Virus record (IMG/VR): IMGVR_UViG_3300046171_000048
Span: 1-50,335 of that record
From: a virus
Strand: one strand, 5' to 3'
Length of the DNA stretch: 50,335 nt
In this document: positions 42,780 to 49,460 of the stretch, in pieces
Layout: every line of letters starts with the position of its first letter
How positions within the stretch are numbered: the stretch's first letter is position 1
Notes under the pieces: generated by a model
What the model was told of the DNA's origin: nothing
The model's input: only the letters and a program-made list of their open reading frames with translations
The model's database searches: none
Made by a program: the position numbers and the translations under genes

Positions 42780-44030
42780 CTAGTTCCTTTCTGCATAACG
42801 TGATATTGTGGGTCTAAGTATTACCTCAAACTCTGCATGGTCACCTGTTAGTTTATTCTTAGATAGTGTCACGAATCTAACACAATCCTCTAAATAATTT
42901 TCTACTTCGTCTTCTTTACCAATACCTAAAATGATATCAGCTTCCGCAGCTTTACCTGTCTTAGAATTTTCCATTGTGCTAAACGTCACCCTAGACCTAC
43001 CCTGTGCTTCTGCTGAAGCTTGAGACATTCCAATCACTAGTATGTCATGCCGTTTGGCCAACTCTCTTGATTGAGTATAAACTTCTCTTAACTTTTCATG
43101 GGTAGCATTATATTTACCTGTCACATTTATCTTATCTAATTGGTCTATGATTAATATATCTACATCATTAGTGGAACAATACTCATCTAAATCATCCATA
43201 GTTTTTCCCACACAATCAAAGTTATCTATGTAAGGACTAATTGTGGACCACTTTTGTTTAGCTAAATCTCTACTACCATTAAGAATATTACCCCTTTGTA
43301 ATCCTGTGGAAGCATTAAGTAATCTCATCTGTGTTCTGATTGCCGGTTCTTCATTAGCAAAGATAGAAACTTTCTTTTCTTGCCATGCGAATCCATTAGG
43401 TGAGGCCACAAGGCTAACCCAAAATGCAGTCTTACCTACATCCGGTCTAGCAAATACAATCATAAAGTTTCCTCGACCAATACCATTGGTTGCTCTTTGT
43501 AGAGAATTTAAATTAAATTTAAACTCCCCTTGTTCTTGTAATGCCTCTACAATTTTATCCACATCTTTGGTGACTGCTTCACTTTCTTGTTGTGTTTGTT
43601 CTTCATCTACATTAGCCATAAACTTTTCTACTTGTTTAAGACTAGTGCTACTAGGATTGTTAGATATATCTAAACATATTCTTGCTAACTCATCTGCTTT
43701 TTTGATTCGATACATAGACTTCAAAGCGGTAGCAACAACATCATCGCTAGGTTCTTCTTGTCTTTCTAGGCTATCTATTAGTTCATGTATATTCTTTTGA
43801 GAGGCATAGCTAGTATTAGGATAGTAAGTATTAAAGTAGGCTAACTTTAAATCACTAAAGTTTATTTGTGTAATGTTAGGATTATCTTTATAGATATTGC
43901 TTATTGTTTTATATATTTCTCTAGCCCCATTTTGAAATATAGATATATCTATTTCTGATTTTAGTTTATCATATTTATCTTTTGTTAATAGTGTTCTAAG
44001 TATATATAATCTTAGGTTGCCTGTTTCCAT
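42780..44030 (-). CDS. DnaB-like replicative helicase
   Basis: A 416-residue hexameric helicase. Residues 1-110 resemble the DnaB N-terminal helical domain. The RecA-like core has Walker A FARPDVGKTAF (about 193-203), VSIFANEEPAIR, and Walker B DILIIDQLD (about 291-299), then QASAEAQGRS. It unwinds DNA ahead of the polymerase with the TOPRIM primase encoded upstream. It is intact, while the adjacent polymerase is frameshifted. Confidence 0.9.
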   Translation of the reverse strand: METGNLRLYILRTLLTKDKYDKLKSEIDISIFQNGAREIYKTISNIYKDNPNITQINFSDLKLAYFNTYYPNTSYASQKNIHELIDSLERQEEPSDDVVATALKSMYRIKKADELARICLDISNNPSSTSLKQVEKFMANVDEEQTQQESEAVTKDVDKIVEALQEQGEFKFNLNSLQRATNGIGRGNFMIVFARPDVGKTAFWVSLVASPNGFAWQEKKVSIFANEEPAIRTQMRLLNASTGLQRGNILNGSRDLAKQKWSTISPYIDNFDCVGKTMDDLDEYCSTNDVDILIIDQLDKINVTGKYNATHEKLREVYTQSRELAKRHDILVIGMSQASAEAQGRSRVTFSTMENSKTGKAAEADIILGIGKEDEVENYLEDCVRFVTLSKNKLTGDHAEFEVILRPTISRYAERN

Positions 44031-44264
44031 TCATTGACTTTCTGTGTTTATTTCCACCTGTAGTTCCAAAAGTTTTAGTTCCATTCTTCTTTTAGCATCT
44101 TCTAATGGTGTCAACTCTTGCTCATCTTCTAAATCTTCTACTATTATCTTCTCGTTATTTAAAGTCACAGGGTTATCTACAATACCTTTTTCTATTTCTT
44201 TATCTTGTGTCAACTTAAATGAACAACTTGATAATAATAATAGTATAATAATTTTATTCAACAT
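44031..44264 (-). CDS. Small phage lipoprotein, 77 aa
   Basis: A type II signal peptide: MLNKIIILLLLSSC, the lipobox LSSC giving a mature N-terminal cysteine about residue 14. The mature part is short and acidic with a C-terminal coiled coil (LEDAKRRMELKLLELQVEIN). It is placed among replication genes, so it is made early, which suits a superinfection-exclusion lipoprotein better than a lysis spanin; both are possible. Confidence 0.65.
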   Translation of the reverse strand: MLNKIIILLLLSSCSFKLTQDKEIEKGIVDNPVTLNNEKIIVEDLEDEQELTPLEDAKRRMELKLLELQVEINTESQ

Positions 44265-44445
44265 AATCTTCTTCTTCTATTCTAACATACATTCTCTCAA
44301 TGTCAAGTGAAATCCCAAATTCTTTTTGAAAAGATTCTGAAACTTTCTTTCTACATGTCTCATCTATATCAGATACATTTCCGGCTACCTCTACTTCATA
44401 AGGTATCTCTACAGTCACAGTCATTAAGTGTTTTTTACCAAACAT
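44254..44445 (-). CDS. Hypothetical protein, 63 aa
   Basis: A 63-residue protein with a beta strand rich start (MTVTVEIPYEVEVAGNVSDI) and an acidic end. An AGAAAGGGA site precedes its ATG. It overlaps the lipoprotein start by 11 bases. Not recognised. Confidence 0.6.
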   Translation of the reverse strand: MFGKKHLMTVTVEIPYEVEVAGNVSDIDETCRKKVSESFQKEFGISLDIERMYVRIEEEDYVE

Positions 44446-44456
44446 ATTATCCCTTT

Positions 44457-44957
44457 CTACTCGTATTTATTTGTCTTAAAGTATTCTTCATACTGCTTCT
44501 TAGTGTAGTCTACATGCTGTTTTTCTAATTTGACAGCATAATTTTTTGCTAATGCATAACTATCAAACACTGTTTTCCTTTCTTTGAAGTATAAAACAGC
44601 ACCTGTGATAGAACGTATGCTTCTAGGTATTTTCATTTTATACTTTAGTCTATTGCTAGTTCTTGGTATAAAAGATTCTATCTTTATAAAATCATGTTTG
44701 TATATTGGCATAACATAATCTTTAGAATCAATAGTTTCTGTTATAGTATTCAGCTTATTTATTAATCTAACCCCGTCTCTTAAACCTAATATACTATTCT
44801 TAGAAGCTTTAGGACTTTCTTTGTCAGAATAATTATTTCTATTCTTGGCCCAAAAAGCTTTAGATGTTTCACTAACTTTAAATCTACCCTTAATACTTTT
44901 TCTAGTATTACCTTTTCTTTGATATTCAAAATTATATATGAGTGGTTGTACCCTCAT
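44457..44957 (-). CDS. Hypothetical basic protein, 166 aa
   Basis: A 166-residue Lys/Arg/Tyr-rich protein. Segments NTRKSIKGRFKVSETSKAFW and YALAKNYAVKLEKQHVDYTK are compact and could bind DNA. No catalytic motif found. Its start is coupled to the upstream membrane micropeptide (TAATG). Confidence 0.6.
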   Translation of the reverse strand: MRVQPLIYNFEYQRKGNTRKSIKGRFKVSETSKAFWAKNRNNYSDKESPKASKNSILGLRDGVRLINKLNTITETIDSKDYVMPIYKHDFIKIESFIPRTSNRLKYKMKIPRSIRSITGAVLYFKERKTVFDSYALAKNYAVKLEKQHVDYTKKQYEEYFKTNKYE

Positions 44958-45049
44958 TATAAATATGGATTAGGTAGGTTTGCTACTAAATAAATTAGAA
45001 ATGCAAACACAATAGTTATTGATATCATTAATGCTATAAAGTCTCGCAT
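44957..45049 (-). CDS. Membrane micropeptide, 30 aa
   Basis: A 30-residue ORF, one hydrophobic segment (FIALMISITIVFAFLIYLVA) with a short MRD start. Its ATG lies inside the end of the primase gene and its stop overlaps the next start (TAATG). Likely a single-pass inner-membrane peptide; function unknown. Confidence 0.5.
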   Translation of the reverse strand: MRDFIALMISITIVFAFLIYLVANLPNPYL

Positions 45050-45831
45050 AATTTATTACCCCATTCTTTTAGTTCATCTACACTTAACCATTTTAAATCT
45101 TTGTCTATCATTTTAATTTGTGTAGGAATGATATGTGATAGACAATCTCTTAACTTAAAACTTTTATCTGTGGCATCCCTGTCTAAACAGATGATACGCA
45201 CTATCTATTCTATCAACTATCGGTGACACAAAGTTATTGGGTATACTTGTACCCATAAGGGCTACCCCTGTAAATCCGGCAAGTGCCACCTTACATGCTG
45301 ATATAGAATCTTCTACTATGAAACCTACGTATTTATTTGTACCTACAATAAATGGGACAGGGGGAGTACCATACTTATACCATTTAGGCTTGAGGGCCAG
45401 TGGTTGTTTGATAAGGCTCTACCTACTGCACCCACCACCTGTCCGTCTTCCTCTATCAAGAATACTAATCTATCTTGTTTTACATCATACATTAATCTTG
45501 CTTCCGTATCTTGTATACCAAAACTCTCTATATAATCTCTTGCTTTATTATTACCAAACACAGTCACAAAATGTTTCGGTATGACAAACTCTTTAGAAGG
45601 TTCATCGTATGAAGGGCTTAAAAATTTATCCAAATCTTCTGCTCGAAGTTCAGAATCTGTCATACCTTTTGCCGTACAATTAGCATGAAAACAATTCCAT
45701 ACCAATCTTCCATTCTCATGTCTTACAGATAAAGTATTTCTATTCAAACAAAACACACAGTCCCCTCGATAGGATTGACCACTTCCTATGTTGAGGTCTT
45801 TGATTTTGTCTAATTGATATCTATAATCCAT
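45034..45831 (-). CDS. TOPRIM DNA primase, two frameshifts
   Basis: One gene of about 265 residues. The N-terminal zinc finger uses CVFC ... WNCFHANC. Linker and core follow, and reading shifts near 45398 (after GRALSN the new frame gives QPLALKPKWYKYGTPPVPFI) and near 45200 (ICLDRDATDKSFKLRDCL). TOPRIM residues are seen in FIVEDSISACKVA (Glu-Asp) and LDRDATDKS (Asp-x-Asp). Works with the DnaB-like helicase. It has its own promoter (45839-45866). The breaks are likely sequencing indels. Confidence 0.8.
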
Positions 45832-45838
45832 ACTTAAC

Positions 45839-45866
45839 AGTATACACTAATTAATTCTATTGTCAA
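45839..45866 (-). promoter_or_regulatory. Leftward promoter for primase and helicase genes
   Basis: On the minus strand: TTGACA (45866-45861), 16-base spacer, TATACT (45844-45839), immediately before the primase start at 45831. The spacing leaves almost no 5' leader, so translation may start near the mRNA end, or other promoters also serve the gene. Confidence 0.65.
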
Positions 45867-45946
45867 GAAAAAAATTTATATTGACAAATTGAAAAAAATA
45901 TGTTAACATATAATTGTCTACGGGGGTTATATATACCTGTAGAAAT

Positions 45947-46159
45947 CTACTCATCATCTAATTTCTTAGTAGGTTCTGCACTAAGAATCATTCTATCAAA
46001 GTCTGTATCATACAAATCAGAAGTCAAACCTTCTAATAAATAGTTTTCTTGTGCTTCTAGTTCTGTATTGGCTCTGACATAATACTTTCTTGTTCTTGTT
46101 TCTTTGACTATTACAGTCCACATCTTAGGCATATCTATAATTTTTGTCATTCTTTTCAT
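45947..46159 (-). CDS. Small protein, 70 aa (DpnD/PcfM-like)
   Basis: A 70-residue protein: MWTVIVKETRTRKYYVRANT with a following Glu-rich helix has the ...V-V-E------V-A-t--EA pattern of small DpnD/PcfM-type proteins of unknown role. The true start could be ATG 46159, 46150 or 46132. It overlaps the gene upstream. Confidence 0.55.
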   Translation of the reverse strand: MKRMTKIIDMPKMWTVIVKETRTRKYYVRANTELEAQENYLLEGLTSDLYDTDFDRMILSAEPTKKLDDE

Positions 46160-46382
46160 ACTCCCTTATTGCTTCATCAATATCCCCATAGAAGAAATCC
46201 TCATACATAACATTTATTTCATCATCTGTTATTTGTGGGTATATCTTATCCATTTCTTCCTCGTCTTCTATCCACTCACCATGGCCCTCACAGGTCTCAC
46301 ATTCATCTATCTCATCATTCTTATTACCCCAAGGTATATAACCTTTACCTTGACATTCGGGACAGTTAATCGTTTTTTTCAT
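46125..46382 (-). CDS. DnaJ-type zinc-finger protein, 85 aa
   Basis: A stand-alone cysteine-rich zinc finger: CPECQGKGYI at the start and CETCEGHGEW, two CxxCxGxG motifs around an acidic linker, then an acidic helical tail. I take the ATG at 46382, with AGGAAG before it, and not the earlier one at 46403. It has no J-domain. The same motif pair occurs inside the phage polymerase. It may hold proteins or DNA during replication. Confidence 0.7.
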   Translation of the reverse strand: MKKTINCPECQGKGYIPWGNKNDEIDECETCEGHGEWIEDEEEMDKIYPQITDDEINVMYEDFFYGDIDEAIREYEKNDKNYRYA

Positions 46383-46533
46383 CTTCTTCTTCCTTTCTTT
46401 CATGATAACATTCTACCATACTTTCACACTTAGGGCAAGTTAATATTGTTAATAATTTAAAGTATTCGTTTTCATCTTCTAAATCAAAATCATTATTCCA
46501 TATTAACTCAGTTCCACAACTCCAACAATTCAT
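46366..46533 (-). CDS. Zinc-ribbon-like protein, 55 aa
   Basis: A 55-residue ORF with two CxxC pairs, NCWSCGTE near the start and CPKCESMVEC later, 27 residues apart, a likely zinc ribbon. Acidic throughout. Overlaps the DnaJ-type gene by 17 bases and starts on the stop of the previous gene. Possibly a transcription or replication accessory factor. Confidence 0.65.
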   Translation of the reverse strand: MNCWSCGTELIWNNDFDLEDENEYFKLLTILTCPKCESMVECYHERKEEEDEKND

Positions 46534-46754
46534 TAATACCAATTCTCTCTAACAACTCTGTGTATATCTTTAATAAGCATTTTACCCATGTCTGTGTTAG
46601 TAGTGTCCGGTGTAAGATTATACCTTTGTATAAACTCATCTCTTTCTCGTTGAGGTAGATAAGACATAAAGGTATGATATAATTCCTCTGCTATTTCTTT
46701 TGTTTCTTGTCTTTCTTGATTTAATTGTTTTAAGCTTTTGTTTGTCCAACTCAT
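46533..46754 (-). CDS. Hypothetical helical protein, 73 aa
   Basis: A 73-residue helical protein (LNQERQETKEIAEELYHTFM and YLPQRERDEFIQRYNL). Start coupled to the upstream peptide by ATGA, with GGAAGAAG before it. Not recognised. Confidence 0.65.
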   Translation of the reverse strand: MSWTNKSLKQLNQERQETKEIAEELYHTFMSYLPQRERDEFIQRYNLTPDTTNTDMGKMLIKDIHRVVRENWY

Positions 46755-46864
46755 CTTCTTCTTCCTTTCATTCTTTTTTTGATTCTCTTCTTCTTAGCTA
46801 ATCTTTTTGATTTAGCTATGCCTGTTATAGCTTTACTTATAATACCATACATTTTTTGCGCCAT
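46754..46864 (-). CDS. Highly basic peptide, 36 aa, first gene of leftward operon
   Basis: A 36-residue ORF, over a third Lys/Arg (AKKKRIKKRMKGRR at the end). It is directly behind the leftward promoter (46887-46915), with AGAAAGGA before its ATG. Small basic first genes may bind RNA or host polymerase, which is inference. The stop overlaps the next ATG. Confidence 0.6.
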
Positions 46865-46886
46865 AATATTTCCTTTCTATACTTAT

Positions 46887-46915
46887 ATTATCTCAAATTA
46901 GTATGCCTCTGTCAA
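46887..46915 (-). promoter_or_regulatory. Main leftward early promoter
   Basis: On the minus strand: TTGACA (46915-46910), 17-base spacer, GATAAT (46892-46887). It lies 23 bases before the first gene of the leftward operon, and back to back with the rightward promoter at 46983-47010. Confidence 0.8.
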
Positions 46916-46982
46916 CAACTATTTTAAACTAATTGGTAATAAATTATTACTTAAATGCATATCTGTTGTCGAATCTTAGCAC

Positions 46983-47010
46983 TTGTAAAAACCCTGTAGG
47001 CTGGTATAAT
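46983..47010 (+). promoter_or_regulatory. Rightward promoter, copy of the left-end promoter
   Basis: TTGTAA (46983-46988), 16-base spacer, TATAAT (47005-47010). Bases 46994-47020 match 445-471 in 26 of 27 positions, far more than the two boxes alone require, so the two are related by duplication or share a binding factor. Confidence 0.75.
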
Positions 47011-47033
47011 AGAAGGTATATGGAGGTGAAATT

Positions 47034-47207
47034 ATGAATGTTTTTGGTATTACTCAAAAATCTATCAGTTTTTTTGTCAATATGTTTGATAAGCTTGGTA
47101 TTGATGAAGACAATATCTCACGATATGTCGAAGTCGAATACAGTCCAAATGATTGGCAGTGGGCAAAAGAACAACTTAAAGCTGAAAAACTTAAAAAGGT
47201 TGCATAA
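47034..47207 (+). CDS. Small early protein, 57 aa, isolated plus-strand gene
   Basis: The only plus-strand gene in the right 13 kb. A 57-residue protein: a hydrophobic amphipathic N-terminus (MNVFGITQKSISFFVNMFDK) and a charged end. GGAGGTGA stands 5-12 bases before its ATG and the strong duplicate promoter is 24 bases upstream. It is probably made abundantly and early. Function unknown; a host-takeover factor is plausible. Confidence 0.75.
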   Translation: MNVFGITQKSISFFVNMFDKLGIDEDNISRYVEVEYSPNDWQWAKEQLKAEKLKKVA

Positions 47208-47241
47208 TGTGTAATTATTTTGGCTTTTAAGCGTCATACAG

Positions 47242-47258
47242 GGGGTAGTTATTACCCC
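47242..47258. terminator. Hairpin between convergent genes
   Basis: GGGGTA (47242-47247) pairs with TACCCC (47253-47258), loop GTTAT, 6 bp. It lies after the plus-strand gene and before the end of the minus-strand gene at 47274, so it may stop transcription from either side. There is no T-run, so strength is doubtful. Confidence 0.4.
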
Positions 47259-47273
47259 TCATGTATGTTCTAT

Positions 47274-47489
47274 CTAGTGTAAAGTCCGGTTAATCATTTC
47301 TTCCGGCTCAAATTCAATCTCTAATTCGTCTTGTTCAATAGCAAACATTTCCATAGCTTTCTCTTTACCATGTTTTTCTATCATCTTCTTGGCCCTGTCG
47401 GTTATCTCCCAACCACCCCAATCAGTTTTCTTGGCCCAACCTTTCTTCTCTAAGTCCATTAATAACTTAATTAATTCTTCATCATCCAT
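47274..47489 (-). CDS. Small winged-helix-like protein, 71 aa
   Basis: A 71-residue acidic protein whose first half (LIKLLMDLEKKGWAKKTDWG and WEITDRAKKMIEKHG) reads like a winged-helix DNA-binding unit, where a W-ITDRA-K wing ends the motif. The tail is acidic. Last gene of the right leftward operon; possibly a transcription regulator. Confidence 0.6.
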   Translation of the reverse strand: MDDEELIKLLMDLEKKGWAKKTDWGGWEITDRAKKMIEKHGKEKAMEMFAIEQDELEIEFEPEEMINRTLH

Positions 47490-47794
47490 TATTCATTATT
47501 AACCCCCAAAGTATCTAATTTTACTTGTGATTGTTTATCAAATGCTTCTGCCACCTCTAAATCTTTTGTATACTTATCCACATATTCTGCTTTAGCTTTT
47601 TGCATTTGTGCCACCTCGTCCATTGTTATATTAGATATTTTATTATTTAAATACTGATTCTTTTCTGCCCAATTATCCAACCTTTCTAAATATAATTGTT
47701 CTCTAATTCTTAACTCTTTTATTTCTTCCCTCGCTTCTCGTAATTCTCTTTTTGCTTTCTTTAATTGTTCTTGTAGTTCACTTGCCGTTGCCAT
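47489..47794 (-). CDS. Coiled-coil protein, 101 aa
   Basis: A 101-residue protein that is nearly all coiled coil (LQEQLKKAKRELREAREEIK and on). It overlaps both neighbours by one base. Function unknown. Confidence 0.65.
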   Translation of the reverse strand: MATASELQEQLKKAKRELREAREEIKELRIREQLYLERLDNWAEKNQYLNNKISNITMDEVAQMQKAKAEYVDKYTKDLEVAEAFDKQSQVKLDTLGVNNE

Positions 47795-47997
47795 TATTTA
47801 TCCCCTTTTAGTTCATTGATTAGTTTATTTATTTCTCGTTGTCTTTTTGTAAGATTCTTAATTATATCTTTTAAGACTTGCTTATCATTATATATAAAAT
47901 GGGGATGGTCTTTCATCCATTCATTTTTAATAATACTAAACAAATATTTTTCTGTATCTCTTAAATTATACTGTATTAATTTTAGTTTGTCAATCAT
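47794..47997 (-). CDS. Hypothetical helical protein, 67 aa
   Basis: A 67-residue basic, helical protein (DKLKLIQYNLRDTEKYLFSI and IIKNLTKRQREINKLINEL). Stop and start overlap the neighbours by one base. Not recognised. Confidence 0.6.
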   Translation of the reverse strand: MIDKLKLIQYNLRDTEKYLFSIIKNEWMKDHPHFIYNDKQVLKDIIKNLTKRQREINKLINELKGDK

Positions 47998-48197
47998 TAT
48001 TCTGTCCTTTCTTCAAATAGAACATTCAATAATTCATCAATGATTCTATCTAATTCGTCTACTTGTACATCTAATTTTTTATTGTCTAAGATATTTTGAA
48101 AATCGTGAACTGTCATTGATTCAATCTCATCTATTATATTTTCTTTTAATACTTCATTTGAATATTTAACATATTCTTGTGTCCATTCGTCTTTCAT
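47997..48197 (-). CDS. Duplicated small early protein, copy 1, 66 aa
   Basis: A 66-residue acidic protein. The segment NEVLKENIIDEIESMTVHDF and the ending LFEER-E recur in the neighbour at 48194-48376, so the two arose by tandem duplication. Function unknown. Confidence 0.65.
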   Translation of the reverse strand: MKDEWTQEYVKYSNEVLKENIIDEIESMTVHDFQNILDNKKLDVQVDELDRIIDELLNVLFEERTE

Positions 48198-48376
48198 TCT
48201 GCCCTTTCTTCAAATAGTATTTCAACCATGTCTTGTATGCCTACATCTAAGTGGTCATTTAATGCTTTAAAGTAATGTTTATCTAGAAGTTCTTGAAACT
48301 CATGCACTGTCATTGATTCAATCTCATCTATTATATCTTCTTTTAATACTTCATTCAATGATTTTATATCTGTCAT
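48194..48376 (-). CDS. Duplicated small early protein, copy 2, 60 aa
   Basis: A 60-residue paralogue of the next gene: NEVLKEDIIDEIESMTVHEF and LFEERAE. The most conserved stretch is nearly identical also at DNA level while the middle differs. ATGA overlap with both neighbours. Confidence 0.65.
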   Translation of the reverse strand: MTDIKSLNEVLKEDIIDEIESMTVHEFQELLDKHYFKALNDHLDVGIQDMVEILFEERAE

Positions 48377-48561
48377 AGTGTCCCTTTCACAAATTCTTCT
48401 AGTTCATTAAATAGTTCCCGCCCTCTCTCTGTGTTCCTCGTTCCTTGTGGATTGTCTGGGTCTTCTTCTATATAGTCATTGAGATAACTCGGATGTGTAT
48501 TTTCTATAAATATCCAAAATATTCTATCTGTTATTTTATAGGCTCGTTCATCTTTTGTCAT
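48373..48561 (-). CDS. Hypothetical protein, 62 aa
   Basis: A 62-residue acidic protein with aromatic first half (ITDRIFWIFIENTHPSYLND) and RNTERGRELFNELEEFV. It is the first gene after the promoter 48584-48611 and uses the repeated leader AGAAAGGACTAACA. Function unknown. Confidence 0.65.
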   Translation of the reverse strand: MTKDERAYKITDRIFWIFIENTHPSYLNDYIEEDPDNPQGTRNTERGRELFNELEEFVKGTL

Positions 48562-48583
48562 TGTTAGTCCTTTCTATACTTCT

Positions 48584-48611
48584 ATTGTATCACATATAAA
48601 TAGTTTGTCAA
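48584..48611 (-). promoter_or_regulatory. Leftward promoter of small-gene operon
   Basis: On the minus strand: TTGACA (48611-48606), 16-base spacer, TACAAT (48589-48584) preceded by TG. It is 23 bases before the ATG at 48561. Confidence 0.75.
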
Positions 48612-48642
48612 GTGTAAATAAACCCTTGATTCTACTGTATTT

Positions 48643-48744
48643 TTATTGATAAAACCTCATGTATATAAATATTAATAATACATATGCAATTGGTATAGAT
48701 AGAAATGCAAATATAATTAAATATTCTTTTATATTTTTATTCAT
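48643..48744 (-). CDS. Membrane micropeptide, 33 aa
   Basis: A 33-residue ORF: short polar start, then one hydrophobic segment (YLIIFAFLSIPIAYVLLIFI) and a basic end. It starts inside the end of the upstream gene (8-base overlap). Similar tiny membrane ORFs are at 3063 and 44957. Confidence 0.5.
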   Translation of the reverse strand: MNKNIKEYLIIFAFLSIPIAYVLLIFIYMRFYQ

Positions 48745-49003
48745 CCTTTAACTCCCTTACATCTTCTAATATTTGATTCAATGAATATTGTATCTCTTCT
48801 AATCTCTCTCTTTTTGTGCCATTGTTATACTCTTCTACTTGATTCAAAAAGATTCTTATAAAATGTATTAAATCTAAATCTAATAATTTTATATCTATAT
48901 CTTTACTTTTTGAGTAATACTCATATTCATTTTCTAATATATCTATGGGTACTGCCCTTTTTTCTGCTATCGCTTGGATTGTTAGTAAGTCATCTAGTTT
49001 CAT
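48737..49003 (-). CDS. Hypothetical protein, 88 aa
   Basis: An 88-residue helical protein (LLDLDLIHFIRIFLNQVEEY, then a coiled end ERLEEIQYSLNQILEDVREL). Its ATG follows the repeated AGAAAGGACTAACA leader. The N-terminal LLTIQAIAEKRAVP may be a helix-turn-helix. Not recognised. Confidence 0.6.
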   Translation of the reverse strand: MKLDDLLTIQAIAEKRAVPIDILENEYEYYSKSKDIDIKLLDLDLIHFIRIFLNQVEEYNNGTKRERLEEIQYSLNQILEDVRELKDE

Positions 49004-49015
49004 TGTTAGTCCTTT

Positions 49016-49231
49016 CTATTCTATTATTTCTAAAACTTCGTTAATATAAATACTTCCCATTTCATCAAAGAATCCTAATTGACTTGCTTTTAAATCTACA
49101 AGTAATGTTTGTTTGAATCCTCGTCCTTGCCTTGCACTCTCTAAAGATATTGCATGACACCGCCCCAATCCATTATTTACTATAAGCTTAGTTCCTTTTT
49201 TTATTTTTAGTAATGTTTCTTTTGATATCAT
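49016..49231 (-). CDS. Hypothetical protein, 71 aa
   Basis: A 71-residue protein of beta type (IKKGTKLIVNNGLGRCHAIS and TLLVDLKASQLGFFDEMG). Leader AGAAAGGATTAACA. Could be a small SH3-like barrel; function unknown. Confidence 0.6.
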   Translation of the reverse strand: MISKETLLKIKKGTKLIVNNGLGRCHAISLESARQGRGFKQTLLVDLKASQLGFFDEMGSIYINEVLEIIE

Positions 49232-49233
49232 TG

Positions 49234-49410
49234 TTAATCCTTTCTTGTTTCCATTATATCATCTTCAAATTCATCTGGCAAGTATTCAAAAGCCTTAACT
49301 CTTATACCTTGTTTGATTTGATATATTTTTGTTGTTCCGTCTTTGTTTAGTTCTTCGTTTCCCTCATCATCTACTTTATAAAAAGTAATATCATTTATTA
49401 AGTATGTCAT
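49234..49410 (-). CDS. Hypothetical protein, 58 aa
   Basis: A 58-residue acidic ORF (LINDITFYKVDDEGNEELNK and IKQGIRVKAFEYLPDEFEDD). First gene after promoter 49433-49460, with leader AGAAAGGACTAACA. Its stop lies within the ribosome leader of the next gene. Not recognised. Confidence 0.6.
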   Translation of the reverse strand: MTYLINDITFYKVDDEGNEELNKDGTTKIYQIKQGIRVKAFEYLPDEFEDDIMETRKD

Positions 49411-49432
49411 TGTTAGTCCTTTCTATTATTTA

Positions 49433-49460
49433 ATAATAACATATTATAGTGATTAGTCAA
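49433..49460 (-). promoter_or_regulatory. Leftward promoter inside the end of the GP88-like gene
   Basis: On the minus strand: TTGACT (49460-49455), 16-base spacer, TATTAT (49438-49433), 23 bases before the ATG at 49410. The -35 box forms the last codons of the GP88-like gene. Confidence 0.65.

Noticed and set aside
43243-43800. Long plus-strand ORF opposite the helicase
   Set aside because: The helicase reading frame is intact with all motifs; no ribosome site for the antisense ORF.
45881-45914. Possible rightward promoter with TTGACA and TATAAT
   Set aside because: Spacer is 22 bases, too long, and no rightward gene follows.
45918-45942. Hairpin CTAC/GTAG after the gene ending at 45947
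   Set aside because: Imperfect stem with mismatches and no adjacent T-run; too weak to call a terminator.
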